The translations under genes and the position numbers were made by a program. Shown here in pieces: positions 1 to 9,558 of a stretch of DNA of 64,000 nt. Every line of letters starts with the position of its first letter. Position 1 is the stretch's first letter. The stretch spans positions 2,346,692-2,410,691 of the forward strand of contig CP051239.1 in NCBI GenBank assembly GCA_017794945.1, in the 5' to 3' direction. A model generated the notes under the pieces. It searched no databases, was not told where the DNA came from, and was given only the letters and a program-made list of their open reading frames with translations. The stretch comes from Alcanivorax sp. (GTDB taxonomy: Bacteria > Pseudomonadota > Gammaproteobacteria > Pseudomonadales > Alcanivoracaceae).

Positions 1-2
1 CG

Positions 3-731
<729 letters not shown>

Positions 732-755
732 AGCGTGGCGCCGATGGAAACCGAC

Positions 756-1409
756 ATGTCCGAAAAACCGCTGATCATCGCCCTCTCCAAGGGCCGCATT
801 CTTGACGAGACGCTGCCGCTGCTCAAGCACGCGGGTATCGAACTGCTGGAGGACCCGTCCGCGTCCCGCAAGCTGATCTTCGACACCACCCGCGATGATG
901 TGCAGATCATCATTATCCGCGCCACGGACGTGCCGCCCTATGTGCAGCACGGCGGCGCCGATCTGGGCGTGGCCGGCAAGGACGTGCTGATGGAAAACGG
1001 CGCCGAAGGCATCTTCGAACCGCTGGATCTGGAAATCGCCCGCTGCAAGCTGATGGTGGCGGCGCTCAAGGACGCGCCGCCGGTGAGCGGCCGCCTGCGG
1101 GTGGCCACCAAGTTCGTCAATGTGGCGCGCCAGTACTTCGCCCAGCAGGGCAAACAGGCCGAGATCATCAAGCTCTACGGCGCCATGGAACTGGCGCCGC
1201 TGGTGGGGCTGGCGGACCGCATCGTGGACATCGTCGACACCGGCAACACCTTGCGCGCCAACGGCCTGGAGCCCACCGAGACCATCGCCGATGACATTTC
1301 CTCCCGGGTGGTGGTCAACCGGGCCAGCATGAAGACCCGTCACGCCGCGATCCAGGCGATTCTTGATAAACTCGAGCAGGCCGTGGAGCAACGCCGGGAA
1401 ACAGCATGA
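756..1409 (+). CDS. hisG: ATP phosphoribosyltransferase, short form (HisG_S)
   Basis: Catalyses the first step of histidine synthesis, ATP + PRPP to phosphoribosyl-ATP. At 217 residues it lacks the C-terminal regulatory domain of the roughly 300-residue long form. Family knowledge says short forms need the HisZ subunit, which is not in this window. Conserved blocks visible are ALSKGRIL at the N-terminus, [13 protein letters not shown], and the PRPP loop [14 protein letters not shown]. The ATG at 756 gives [13 protein letters not shown], the usual N-terminus; in-frame starts at 735 (GTG) and 744 (ATG) would only add a few non-conserved residues. The stop overlaps the hisD start by 4 nt (ATGA), suggesting translational coupling. 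Confidence 0.95.
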   Translation: MSEKPLIIALSKGRILDETLPLLKHAGIELLEDPSASRKLIFDTTRDDVQIIIIRATDVPPYVQHGGADLGVAGKDVLMENGAEGIFEPLDLEIARCKLMVAALKDAPPVSGRLRVATKFVNVARQYFAQQGKQAEIIKLYGAMELAPLVGLADRIVDIVDTGNTLRANGLEPTETIADDISSRVVVNRASMKTRHAAIQAILDKLEQAVEQRRETA

Positions 1410-2710
1410 AGACCAACCGTTTAAACGCCAACGACGCGGATTTCCTGCCCCGCCTGATGGCGCTCACCGCCTGGAGCGAAGAGCGCGACGAGGAAGTGGG
1501 CGAGCGGGTGCGCGGTATTCTGCGCGACGTGGCCCGCCGTGGCGACGCCGCGGTGGTGGAATACACCAATCGTTTCGACCGTCGCGACGCCGCCTCCATG
1601 GCGGATCTGACCGTCGAGCGGGCACAGCTGGAAGCGGCTCTTGAGCGTCTGCCCGCCGAGCAGCGCCAGGCCCTGGAGGCGGCCGCCGAACGGGTCAGCG
1701 ACTACCACGCCCGCCAGAAGCAGGATTCGTGGGATTACCGCGACGCCCACGGCACTCTGCTGGGCCAGCAGGTGACCCCGCTGGACCGCGCCGGCATCTA
1801 CGTGCCCGGCGGCAAGGCCGCCTATCCCAGCTCGGTGCTGATGAACGCGCTGCCCGCCCGGGTCGCCGGCGTGGGTGAAATCGTCATGGTCAGCCCGGCG
1901 CCGGACGGCGAGCTCAACGACATGGTGCTGGCGGCGGCGGCGGTGGCCGGCGTGGAACGCTTCTTCACCCTGGGTGGCGCCCAGGCGGTGGGGGCGCTGG
2001 CGTTCGGCACCGAAACGGTGCCGGCGGTGGACAAGATCGTCGGTCCCGGCAACATCTACGTGGCCGAGGCCAAGCGCCAGGTGTTCGGCAAGGTGGGCAT
2101 CGACATGATCGCCGGACCGTCGGAAATTCTGGTGGTCTGCGACGGCAAGACCGACCCGGACTGGATCGCCATGGATTTGTTTTCCCAGGCCGAACACGAC
2201 GAAGAGGCGCAATCCATCCTGGTCAGCCCGGACGCGGCGTTTCTCGATAAGGTGGCGGACGCCATGGAACGCCTGGCGCCGACCCTGGAACGGGAGACCG
2301 TGATCCGCACCTCGATGGCCAACCGGGGTGCCCTGATCCAGGTGGGCGACCTGGACCAGGCCATGGAAGTGGTCAACCGCGTCTGCCCGGAGCACCTGGA
2401 GCTGTCGCTGGACGACGCCGAAACCTGGGCCCGGAAAGTGCGTCACGCCGGCGCCATCTTCCTGGGCCGCCATACCCCGGAAGCGCTCGGTGATTACTGC
2501 GCCGGACCCAACCACGTACTGCCCACCAGCGCCACCTCGCGGTTTTCGTCGCCGCTGGGCGTGTACGACTTCCAGAAGCGCAGCTCGCTGATCGGTTGCT
2601 CGCCGGAAGGCGCCAGCGAGCTGGGTAAAACCGCCTCGGTGCTGGCCCGCGCGGAAAGTCTCACGGCTCATGCCCGCAGTGCCGAAATGAGGATCAAGAA
2701 GCCGCTATGA
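1406..2710 (+). CDS. hisD: Histidinol dehydrogenase
   Basis: Zn-dependent, NAD-linked four-electron oxidation of L-histidinol to L-histidine, the last two steps of the pathway. The 434 residues are the normal length. Visible landmarks are the zinc ligands in [11 protein letters not shown] (Gln and His), the Asp in [12 protein letters not shown] and the His in LTAHARS near the C-terminus, and the catalytic Glu-His pair in [25 protein letters not shown] is the family signature. It overlaps hisG and hisC by 4 nt on each side, so the three are likely one translationally coupled operon. Confidence 0.97.
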   Translation: MKTNRLNANDADFLPRLMALTAWSEERDEEVGERVRGILRDVARRGDAAVVEYTNRFDRRDAASMADLTVERAQLEAALERLPAEQRQALEAAAERVSDYHARQKQDSWDYRDAHGTLLGQQVTPLDRAGIYVPGGKAAYPSSVLMNALPARVAGVGEIVMVSPAPDGELNDMVLAAAAVAGVERFFTLGGAQAVGALAFGTETVPAVDKIVGPGNIYVAEAKRQVFGKVGIDMIAGPSEILVVCDGKTDPDWIAMDLFSQAEHDEEAQSILVSPDAAFLDKVADAMERLAPTLERETVIRTSMANRGALIQVGDLDQAMEVVNRVCPEHLELSLDDAETWARKVRHAGAIFLGRHTPEALGDYCAGPNHVLPTSATSRFSSPLGVYDFQKRSSLIGCSPEGASELGKTASVLARAESLTAHARSAEMRIKKPL

Positions 2711-3771
2711 GCCAATTCTGGAGTCCCTTCGTCCGCGACCTGGAGCCCTATGTGCCCGGTGAGCAACCGAAAATGGCGCGGCTGGTGAAGCTCAACACCA
2801 ACGAACACCCGCTGGGCCCGTCGCCGAAGGTGATCGAGGCGATCCGTGAGGCCGCCGACGACCGCCTGCGCTTGTACCCGGATCCGGACGCCAGCGAACT
2901 CAAGGACGCCATCGCCGCCTACCACGGTGTTACCCGCGCCCAGGTGTTCGTCGGCAACGGCTCCGACGAAGTGCTCGCGCATATCTTTTTTGGTCTGTTC
3001 AAGCAGGACCGGCCGCTGCTGTTCCCGGACATCACCTACAGCTTCTATAAGGTGTACTGCGGGCTTTACGATATCGACTATCGTCCGGTGCCGCTCGACG
3101 ACGAGCTGGCCATCGATCCGGCGGACTACAGCGCCCCCAACGGCGGCATCATCTTCCCCAACCCCAACGCGCCCACCGGCCGGCTGCTGCCGCTGGACGC
3201 CATCGAGACGGTGCTCGCCGCCAACCCGGAGTCGGTGGTGGTGATCGACGAGGCCTACGTGGACTTCGGCGGTGACAGTGCCATCGCGTTGGTGGACCGG
3301 CACCCCAACCTGCTGGTTACCCAGACCCTGTCCAAGTCCCGGTCGCTGGCAGGCCTGCGCATCGGCTTCGCGGTGGGGCATCCGGAATTGATCGAAGGGC
3401 TGGAGCGGATCAAGAACAGCTTCAATTCCTACCCGCTGGACCGGCTGGCGATCGCCGCCGGCAAGGCCGCCTTCGAGGACGAGGACTTTTTCCAGCGCGG
3501 GCGGGAACTGGTCATCGAAGAGCGCGAAACCCTGCGCCGTGCTCTGGAAGCTCTGGGCTTCCAGGTACTGCCCTCGGCGGCCAACTTCCTGTTCTGCCGC
3601 CACGCCATCCGCCCCGGCGCCGACCTGGCGGCGGCGCTGCGTGAGCGCGGCATCATCGTCCGCCACTTCGGCAAGCCCGAACGCATCCAGGACCATTTGC
3701 GGATAACGGTGGGGCTGCCGGATCAGAACCGCGAGCTTACTGACGCGCTGGAAGAAATCCTTAGCAGTTAA
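2707..3771 (+). CDS. hisC: Histidinol-phosphate aminotransferase
   Basis: PLP-dependent class II aminotransferase converting imidazole-acetol phosphate to histidinol phosphate. The 354 residues are typical. [12 protein letters not shown] near residue 30 and [11 protein letters not shown] near 152-162 are family blocks, DEAYVDF near 181 holds the PLP-ring Asp/Tyr, and the PLP lysine is K210 in [15 protein letters not shown]. The final codons (AGC AGT TAA) already lie in the first heptad of the inverted repeat at 3765-3869, so the repeat supplies the stop codon. Last gene of the his block; the next gene is convergent. Confidence 0.96.
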   Translation: MSQFWSPFVRDLEPYVPGEQPKMARLVKLNTNEHPLGPSPKVIEAIREAADDRLRLYPDPDASELKDAIAAYHGVTRAQVFVGNGSDEVLAHIFFGLFKQDRPLLFPDITYSFYKVYCGLYDIDYRPVPLDDELAIDPADYSAPNGGIIFPNPNAPTGRLLPLDAIETVLAANPESVVVIDEAYVDFGGDSAIALVDRHPNLLVTQTLSKSRSLAGLRIGFAVGHPELIEGLERIKNSFNSYPLDRLAIAAGKAAFEDEDFFQRGRELVIEERETLRRALEALGFQVLPSAANFLFCRHAIRPGADLAAALRERGIIVRHFGKPERIQDHLRITVGLPDQNRELTDALEEILSS

Positions 3772-3869
3772 TAGTTAACAGTGAATAGTTAATAGCGAAA
3801 CCCGTCGGGCGCTCAGGCCTATCTGAGAGGTGGTTTCGCTGTTAACTGTTAACTATTCACTCTTAACTG
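3765..3869. repeat. Inverted repeat of 4 x 7-bp heptads, locus 1
   Basis: The left arm holds four heptads (AGTTAAT, AGTTAAC, AGTGAAT, AGTTAAT; 3766-3793) followed by AGCGAAACC. The right arm is the inverse: GGTTTCGCT then GTTAACT, GTTAACT, ATTCACT, CTTAACT (3841-3868). About 30 bp of unrelated sequence lies between the arms. The left arm contains the hisC stop codon and the right arm the stop codon of the convergent protease gene. The same architecture recurs at 27771-27934. It may act as a bidirectional terminator-like hairpin, but no function is shown by sequence alone. Confidence 0.85.
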
Positions 3870-4996
3870 CCTTCGGCGGGGGGGCGCGTGCCGATGGTCA
3901 CTTCGAGCGCCAGCTCCTGGGTGTTGCGCCGCACGTTCAGGGTCAGCTGGGTGCCCGGCTCGGTGCCGGCGATGCGGTTCATGGCCTCGTAGCCGTCCTT
4001 CATGATATTGCCGTCGATGCCGATCAGCACGTCGCCGGCCTGCAGGCCGGCTTCCTGGGCCGGGCTGCCGGACACCACTTCGGTGACCACGCCGCCGACC
4101 ACATCCTCCATGCCGAAGGTTTCCGCCAGGGTGGGGTTGATGTCCTGGACGGTAACGCCCAGGTAGCCGCGGATCACCCGGCCATGTTCGATCAGATCCG
4201 ACATCACCTCGCTGGCGATCGACGCCGGCGTGGCGAAGCCGATGCCCTGCCAGTTGCCGTCCGAGGACAGAATGGCGGTGTTGATGCCGATCAGATGGCC
4301 ACGGGTGTTGATCAGCGCGCCGCCGGAGTTGCCCCGGTTGATGGCCGCGTCGGTCTGGATGAAATTCTCGAAGGTGGCGATGCCCAGGTGGGTGCGCCCG
4401 GTGGCGCTGACGATGCCCATGGACACGGTCTGCCCCACGCCGAGCGGGTTGCCGATGGCCAATACCACGTCGCCGACGTTCACCGGCTGGGGGCCGTTCA
4501 GTTCGATTTGCGGCAGGTCTTCCAGGGCGATCTGCAGTAACGCCAGGTCGGTTTCCGGATCGGTGCCCACGACGCGGGCCGGGGCGTCACGGCCGTCGCG
4601 CAGGGCCACCAGGATCTCATCCGCGTCGCGGATCACATGGTAGCTGGTCAGCACATAGCCCTCGGACGACACCAGCACCCCGGAGCCCAGGCTGGCCAGA
4701 GCCCGCTCGCGGCGCGGGCGTTCCATGAAGCGGTTGAACAGCGGGTCGTCGCTGAGCTGCTCGCCGCCACGGGTGACGATCTGGGTGGTATAGACGTTGA
4801 CCACCGCCGGCGCCGCCCGGGCCACCGCGTCCGAGTAGCTGTCCGCGCGGGGTGCCGAGGCGGTGGCCGGCGCGCCGGCGCCGCGGACGCCGGGCCCGTG
4901 CTCGTACCACCACAGCACCGACAGGCCCACGGCCAGGCCGGCGACCACCGGCAACGCCAGAAACCGAAACAGTTTTAATAACGGGCCTGTTAACAC
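3863..4996 (-). CDS. algW: DegS/AlgW-type membrane-anchored periplasmic serine protease
   Basis: S1C (HtrA) family protease. In relatives it senses misfolded outer-membrane porins and makes the first cut in the anti-sigma factor of sigma-E/AlgU. The 377 residues include a single N-terminal anchor (about 12-30), a trypsin-like domain with triad H120 (TSYHVIRD), D150 (ETDLALLQ) and S224 (NRGNSGGAL), and one PDZ domain (about 280-370). One PDZ and an uncleaved anchor separate it from DegP/MucD. The GTG start at 4996 has GGAGG about 11 nt upstream. It is convergent with hisC, and the stop lies in the heptad repeat. The degS name is equally possible. Confidence 0.9.
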   Translation of the reverse strand: MLTGPLLKLFRFLALPVVAGLAVGLSVLWWYEHGPGVRGAGAPATASAPRADSYSDAVARAAPAVVNVYTTQIVTRGGEQLSDDPLFNRFMERPRRERALASLGSGVLVSSEGYVLTSYHVIRDADEILVALRDGRDAPARVVGTDPETDLALLQIALEDLPQIELNGPQPVNVGDVVLAIGNPLGVGQTVSMGIVSATGRTHLGIATFENFIQTDAAINRGNSGGALINTRGHLIGINTAILSSDGNWQGIGFATPASIASEVMSDLIEHGRVIRGYLGVTVQDINPTLAETFGMEDVVGGVVTEVVSGSPAQEAGLQAGDVLIGIDGNIMKDGYEAMNRIAGTEPGTQLTLNVRRNTQELALEVTIGTRPPAEGS

Positions 4997-5059
4997 TTAT
5001 CCAAGCCTCCGCCCCCGCGAATCATGTAGACTGCGCGCAATAGTAGCAGGGAGACCTCC

Positions 5060-5818
5060 ATGCTGAAACGCGATCATTTGCTGCGTGTCCTTGACGACGA
5101 GCTGCAGCCTCATCGGTTCCGTGACTACAGCCCCAACGGGCTACAAGTGGAAGGCCGCGAGCAGGTGCGGCGGCTGGTGACCGGCGTCACCGCCTGTCAG
5201 GCGTTGATCGACGCGGCCATCGTCGAAGAAGCCGACGCCATCTTCGTGCATCACGGCTACTTCTGGAAGAACGAAGACCAGCGTGTGCGTGGCATGAAAA
5301 AGCAGCGGCTGCAGAGCCTGCTGCGCCACGACATCAGCTTGTTCGCCTACCATCTGCCGCTGGATGCGCATCCCCAATTGGGCAACAATGCGCAACTGGC
5401 GCGTCGGCTGGGACTGCGCGTTGAAGGTGGCATGGAAGCGGGCAACCCGCTCTCCATTGGTAACGTGGGGCGCCTGGACGACCCCATGAGCGCCCGGGAT
5501 TTCGCCGTGCATGTGGAGTCGGTGCTGGGGCGCGAGGCGCTGCACATCGGTGACGGCGAGGACGAAATCGAAACCCTGGCCTGGTGCACCGGCGCCGCCC
5601 AGGGCTTTATCGAGCAGGCTCAGGCGCTTGGCGTGGACGCCTATCTGAGCGGCGAGATCTCCGAGCCCACCACCCATTTCGCCCGTGAAACCGGCATTCA
5701 TTATTTCGCCTGTGGCCACCACGCCACCGAGCGCTACGGGGTGCAGGCGGTGGGGGAGTGGCTCGCCAATGAGTACGGGCTGGAACATACCTTCATCGAT
5801 ATTGATAACCCGGTGTAG
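5060..5818 (+). CDS. Nif3-like dinuclear metal centre protein (YbgI family)
   Basis: A 252-residue member of the Nif3/YbgI family, hexameric proteins with a dimetal site whose physiological role is unsettled; some are annotated as GTP cyclohydrolase 1 type 2 homologues. Metal-ligand motifs are visible: DAIFVHHGYFWK (His pair), AYHLPLDAHPQLGNN, and FACGHHATERYG near the C-terminus (His and Glu). The ATG follows a clear AGGGAGACCTCC ribosome-binding region. In related genomes it often neighbours the DegS/AlgW gene; here the two are divergent and separated by 63 bp. Confidence 0.92.
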   Translation: MLKRDHLLRVLDDELQPHRFRDYSPNGLQVEGREQVRRLVTGVTACQALIDAAIVEEADAIFVHHGYFWKNEDQRVRGMKKQRLQSLLRHDISLFAYHLPLDAHPQLGNNAQLARRLGLRVEGGMEAGNPLSIGNVGRLDDPMSARDFAVHVESVLGREALHIGDGEDEIETLAWCTGAAQGFIEQAQALGVDAYLSGEISEPTTHFARETGIHYFACGHHATERYGVQAVGEWLANEYGLEHTFIDIDNPV

Positions 5819-5848
5819 GGCGGCATCTCTTCGGCAGTACGGGAACGC

Positions 5849-6712
5849 ATGAACATCACGGTGATTTACAACCCTACCGCCGGGGGCGGCAGGGCGCGGC
5901 GGCTGCGCCATTTCGTGCGCGCGCTGGAAGAGGGCGGCGGCAAGGTGCGGCTTTATCACACCCGCGCGCCGGGCGACGCCACCCGCTATCTGCGCGGCCT
6001 GGCGGACCAGGGCGACGTGGTGGTGGCGGCCGGCGGTGACGGTACCACCAATGACGTGATTAACGGTCTGAACCCGGGCGTGGCGCTGGCGCTGTTTCCG
6101 ATCGGCACCGCCAATGTGCTGTCCCGGGAGTTGTCGATTCCGCGTCGTCCGGAAGCCGCCGCCAGGGTGGTGCTCGACGGCCGCACCCTGAACGTCACCC
6201 CGGCGCGGCTTAACGGCCGCCGCTTCATGGTGATGGCCGGCATCGGTTACGACGCCTGGGTGGTCGACCAGGTGGACCTGATTCTCAAACGCCGGGTCGG
6301 CAAGCTGGCCTACGTGATCAGCATGATCCGCCAGTTGTTCCGCTACGGTCAGGTGCAGTACCGGATCACCGTGGACGGCCGGCCGCTGGACTGCTTTTCC
6401 GCGGTGATCACCAACGGCCGCTACTACGGCGGCAGCTTTGTGCTCAGCCGGGAGGCAGGGCTGTCCAAGCGCAGCCTGCAGGTGTTGATGTTCCAGCGCC
6501 CGGGCCTGGCGTTCCTGTTGCGCTGCCTGGCGGCGCTGGTGCTGGGGCGCATGGAGCGCGTCGACGGCGTCGCCTCGTTAAGCGCGCAAAAGGTCACCGT
6601 CACCGCCCCTGGCCTGGAGCCGGTGCAGGCGGACGGCGACCCGGTCGGCTGGTTGCCCGCCGAGATCGAACTCGAACAGCATCCGGTTAAGTTGCGGGTC
6701 CCCTGGGCGTAA
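5849..6712 (+). CDS. Diacylglycerol kinase family lipid kinase
   Basis: A 287-residue protein of the DAGK-catalytic/YegS family. The N-terminus MNITVIYNPTAGGGRARRL is the nucleotide-binding region, and the signature GGDGT is at 62-66 followed by TTNDVINGL. The second, beta-rich domain ends with the usual DGDP-like block (QADGDPVGWLP). Members phosphorylate lipids such as diacylglycerol or phosphatidylglycerol; the exact substrate cannot be read from sequence. It starts 30 bp after the Nif3-family gene and may be cotranscribed with it. No membrane segment is obvious. Confidence 0.88.
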   Translation: MNITVIYNPTAGGGRARRLRHFVRALEEGGGKVRLYHTRAPGDATRYLRGLADQGDVVVAAGGDGTTNDVINGLNPGVALALFPIGTANVLSRELSIPRRPEAAARVVLDGRTLNVTPARLNGRRFMVMAGIGYDAWVVDQVDLILKRRVGKLAYVISMIRQLFRYGQVQYRITVDGRPLDCFSAVITNGRYYGGSFVLSREAGLSKRSLQVLMFQRPGLAFLLRCLAALVLGRMERVDGVASLSAQKVTVTAPGLEPVQADGDPVGWLPAEIELEQHPVKLRVPWA

Positions 6713-6834
6713 CGCGCAGAGCTTGCGGCTATAAGCACCAAACCGAAAGTTCTTAGCAGCGGTGGAGGGCGCCGGACACGGGCCGGTATAATCCGCCGCC
6801 ATCACAGACACAACCGACCATCTAGGGAGTGAAC

Positions 6835-8049
6835 ATGTCGCAATTGGTGAAACCCCACGGCAGCGAGACGCTGAACATTCTGTTGCTGGAAGGCGCGGAA
6901 CGGGAAAGCGCGCTGGCCGCCGCCGAGGCGTTGCCGAAAATCACCCTCAGTTCCCGTGAGCGCGGCGACCTGATCATGCTCGGCATCGGCGGTTTCACCC
7001 CGCTGGACGGGTTCATGGGCCAGGCCGACTGGCAGGGCGTGTGCGACAACATGGCACTGGCCAACGGCGTGTTCTGGCCGATCCCGATCACCCTGTCCAC
7101 CGACCAGGCCACCGCCGACGGCCTGGCCGACGGCGCCGAAGTGGCGCTGGTGGATGACAACGGTGACATCATGGGCTCCATGGTGGTCAACGAGAAGTAC
7201 ACCATCGACAAGGCCCACGAGTGCCAGCAGGTGTTCAAGACCACCGACGAAGAGCACCCGGGCGTGAAAATGGTCCTCGCCCAGGGCGACGTCAACCTGG
7301 CCGGCCCGGTGAAGGTGTTCAGCCAGGGCGATTTCCCCGAGAAGTACGCCGGCATCTACATGACGCCCACGGAAACCCGCGCCATGTTCGAAGAGCGCGG
7401 CTGGAAAACCGTGGCCGCCTTCCAGACCCGCAACCCGATGCACCGCTCCCACGAGCATCTGGCCAAAATCGCCATCGAGATCTGCGACGGTGTGATGGTG
7501 CACTCCCTGCTGGGCAACCTGAAGCCCGGCGATATCCCGGCGGAAGTGCGTCAGGAGGCGATCAGCACCCTGGTGGAGCATTACTTTGTCGAGAACACCG
7601 TGGTGCAATCCGGCTACCCGCTGGACATGCGTTACGCCGGCCCCCGCGAAGCGCTGCTGCATGCCCTGTTCCGCCAGAACTACGGCTGCTCGCACCTGAT
7701 CGTCGGCCGTGACCACGCCGGCGTGGGCGACTACTACGGCCCCTTCGACGCCCACCACATTTTCGACGAGATCCCCAACGACGCGCTGATCACCCAGCCG
7801 CTGAAGATCGACTGGACCTTCTGGTGCGACAAGTGCGGCACCATGGCCAGCATGCGCACCTGCCCGCACACCGCCGAGGATCGCGTACTGGTGAGCGGCA
7901 CCAAGCTGCGCAAACTGCTCAGCGAAGGCGGCGACGTGCCGGACAACTTCAGCCGTCCGGAAGTACTGGAAGTACTGCGCCGTTACTACCAGGGCCTGCA
8001 GGAACACGAAAAAGTGAAGGTGGAGCTGAAAGGCCACTCGGCCCGCTGA
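6835..8049 (+). CDS. sat: Sulfate adenylyltransferase (ATP sulfurylase), Sat type
   Basis: Activates sulfate with ATP to adenosine 5'-phosphosulfate, the first step of sulfate assimilation. This is the homo-oligomeric Sat type, not CysDN. The 404 residues carry [11 protein letters not shown] at about 197-207, [14 protein letters not shown] near 290, and a C-terminal [15 protein letters not shown] block typical of bacterial Sat. The ATG at 6835 is chosen because AGGGAG lies 6 nt upstream; a GTG two codons earlier is in frame. No other sulfur-assimilation gene is adjacent, and a strong hairpin terminator follows, so it is probably monocistronic. Confidence 0.96.
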   Translation: MSQLVKPHGSETLNILLLEGAERESALAAAEALPKITLSSRERGDLIMLGIGGFTPLDGFMGQADWQGVCDNMALANGVFWPIPITLSTDQATADGLADGAEVALVDDNGDIMGSMVVNEKYTIDKAHECQQVFKTTDEEHPGVKMVLAQGDVNLAGPVKVFSQGDFPEKYAGIYMTPTETRAMFEERGWKTVAAFQTRNPMHRSHEHLAKIAIEICDGVMVHSLLGNLKPGDIPAEVRQEAISTLVEHYFVENTVVQSGYPLDMRYAGPREALLHALFRQNYGCSHLIVGRDHAGVGDYYGPFDAHHIFDEIPNDALITQPLKIDWTFWCDKCGTMASMRTCPHTAEDRVLVSGTKLRKLLSEGGDVPDNFSRPEVLEVLRRYYQGLQEHEKVKVELKGHSAR

Positions 8050-8072
8050 GCCCCGCGCGCTTCAGGCCAATA

Positions 8073-8103
8073 AAAAACCCGGCTCAAAGCCGGGTTTTTT
8101 TTG
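8073..8103 (+). terminator. Rho-independent terminator after sat
   Basis: AAACCCGGCT and AGCCGGGTTT pair around a short loop (CAA) and are followed by a run of eight T, a textbook intrinsic terminator. It begins about 24 bp after the sat stop. Confidence 0.93.
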
Positions 8104-8108
8104 GCCTG

Positions 8109-8136
8109 CTTGTGCGAGCGGGCCCCGCCCGCGAAA
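8109..8136 (+). repeat. REP family 1, core only
   Basis: TTGTGCGAGCGGGCCCCGCC followed by CGCGAAA matches the first hairpin of the extended REP described at 17042-17214. The second hairpin and the tail are missing, so this is a partial copy. Confidence 0.75.
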
Positions 8137-8140
8137 CCGA

Positions 8141-8242
8141 GTAGGTCGGATTAGCCGAAGGCGTAATCCGACGCGGTCTGCCCGACGCGGTCTGCTGCCC
8201 GACACGGTCTGTCGGGTTACGCCTTCGGCTAACCCGACCTAC
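8141..8242. repeat. REP family 2, inverted pair (locus 1)
   Basis: GTAGGTCGGATTAGCCGAAG...TAATCCGAC (8141-8172) is mirrored by GTCGGGTTACGCCTTCGGCT...GACCTAC (8211-8242); each arm is itself a hairpin. The 38 bp between them hold a degenerate triplicated CCGAC(G/A)CGGTCTG unit. The right end touches the stop codon of the yhcB-like gene at 8245. Confidence 0.88.
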
Positions 8243-8244
8243 GG

Positions 8245-8763
8245 TTAGCGCGTCTTGTCACTCTCATCGTCGTCACTGCCCACATCCGCGTAATCCCGCG
8301 GCGGTGCCACCACCACGGCCGGCTCTTCGTCCTCGCCGCCCACCGGGCTGTAAGGCCCGTCGGCTTTCTTCTTACCCAGGCCGAAGTCCTCGGAGAGCGT
8401 ACCCTGGGCCTTGGGCGCGTAATCCAGCGGTTGCGAGGCCGGGGTATCCGGCTCGAACGCCGCGTCCAGGTTCTTGGCCGCCGCCTTGCGGCGGCCCGCC
8501 TCGCTGCACAGGCCGTGTGCGCCCTGGGACAGATGCTGATGCACCGCCCGGTACGACTGGGTCAGGTCGTTGACCAGATCGGCGGTTTCCAGAAAATGGC
8601 GGTCCACCTGGTCGCGGTAGTGATTAAGCGCATTACGGGCTTCGTCGCGCTCGCGAATCAGTTGGCTGCCCTGGCGCCGCGCGGGCAGCAGCCAGTATAA
8701 AACACCGGCGCCGGCCGCCAGGCCGACGAGGAAAGAGAGCAGGTGGGTTGTCAGCATATCCAT
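8245..8763 (-). CDS. yhcB: YhcB/ZapG family (DUF1043) inner-membrane protein
   Basis: A 172-residue protein with an N-terminal membrane segment (LLSFLVGLAAGAGVLYWLL, about residues 6-25), then a coiled-coil helix rich in Arg/Glu (RERDEARNALNHYRDQVDRHF) and an acidic, disordered C-terminus. This is the YhcB layout; E. coli YhcB links envelope growth and division. The ATG at 8763 is preferred over upstream in-frame starts because AAGGAG lies 7 nt before it. The gene is convergent with sat and divergent from the hydrolase gene. The C-terminal tail is longer than in E. coli and not conserved. Confidence 0.85.
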   Translation of the reverse strand: MDMLTTHLLSFLVGLAAGAGVLYWLLPARRQGSQLIRERDEARNALNHYRDQVDRHFLETADLVNDLTQSYRAVHQHLSQGAHGLCSEAGRRKAAAKNLDAAFEPDTPASQPLDYAPKAQGTLSEDFGLGKKKADGPYSPVGGEDEEPAVVVAPPRDYADVGSDDDESDKTR

Positions 8764-8849
8764 GTCATACTCCTTAGCCAGCACATTGCAGCACAGTCCT
8801 AGTTGCCGCGCCAAGAAAAGCGGCCCGGAAATTGTATCGGGAGGAAACC

Positions 8850-9479
8850 ATGAGTCGTGACCGGCTGGCCCTGGAGGGCCCGGAAGGCACCCTGGAAGCG
8901 GTGCTCGAAGGGGAAACGGACAACCCCGCCATGATCGCCATTGTCTGCCACCCTCACCCCCAATTCGGCGGCACCATGGATAACAAGGTGGTGACCACTT
9001 TGATCCGCGCCGCCCGGGACGCCGGCGCCGCCGCCCTGCGCTTCAACTTTCGCGGCGTGGGTGAAAGCCAGGGCGCCTACAGCGACGGCATCGGCGAAGT
9101 GGAAGATCTGATCGCCGTGCACCGCTGGCTGACCAAGAAGTACCCCGGTGCCCGCCTGTGGCTGGCGGGCTTCTCGTTCGGCAGCTTCGTGGCGGCCCGC
9201 GGCGCCGAGGTGCTGGCCGCCAACGGCGAGGCGCCGGCGGCCCTGTTCCTGGTGGCCCCGCCGGTGCATCACTACGGCTTCGAGGCGATCGAGAACGTGG
9301 GCTGCCCGGTGACCGTGGTGCAGGGCGAGGACGACGAAGTGGTGCCGGCGGACAAAGTGTTTCGCTGGGCGGAGAACACCGCCCTGAGCCCGGACCTGAT
9401 TCGTTTCCCGGACAGCGGCCATTTTTTCCACGGCCAGCTGGTCAACCTCCACGAGGTGGCCACCTCGCGGCTGCCCTGA
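8850..9479 (+). CDS. Alpha/beta hydrolase (small, esterase-like)
   Basis: A 209-residue alpha/beta-hydrolase with nucleophile elbow GFSFG (Ser109), an oxyanion-region HPHPQFGGT near 34-42, the acid in VQGEDDEVVPAD, and the catalytic His in PDSGHFFHG. FNFRGVGES is typical of the COG2945-like group annotated as predicted hydrolases; natural substrates are unknown. The ATG at 8850 follows GGGAGGAAACC. It sits 79 bp upstream of zapE, the order found in several Pseudomonas-like genomes. Confidence 0.88.
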   Translation: MSRDRLALEGPEGTLEAVLEGETDNPAMIAIVCHPHPQFGGTMDNKVVTTLIRAARDAGAAALRFNFRGVGESQGAYSDGIGEVEDLIAVHRWLTKKYPGARLWLAGFSFGSFVAARGAEVLAANGEAPAALFLVAPPVHHYGFEAIENVGCPVTVVQGEDDEVVPADKVFRWAENTALSPDLIRFPDSGHFFHGQLVNLHEVATSRLP

Positions 9480-9558
9480 GCCGGCGCCGCCCGGGTCCGT
9501 CTTGTCACCCGTGCCCGGGAACGCTACATTGACCCGCCGTTCACCATCCCGGGACATC

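Noticed and set aside
3765..3869. Short regular repeats considered as a CRISPR array.
   Set aside because: Units are 7 bp, without spacers, and arranged as two opposed blocks; no cas gene is present.
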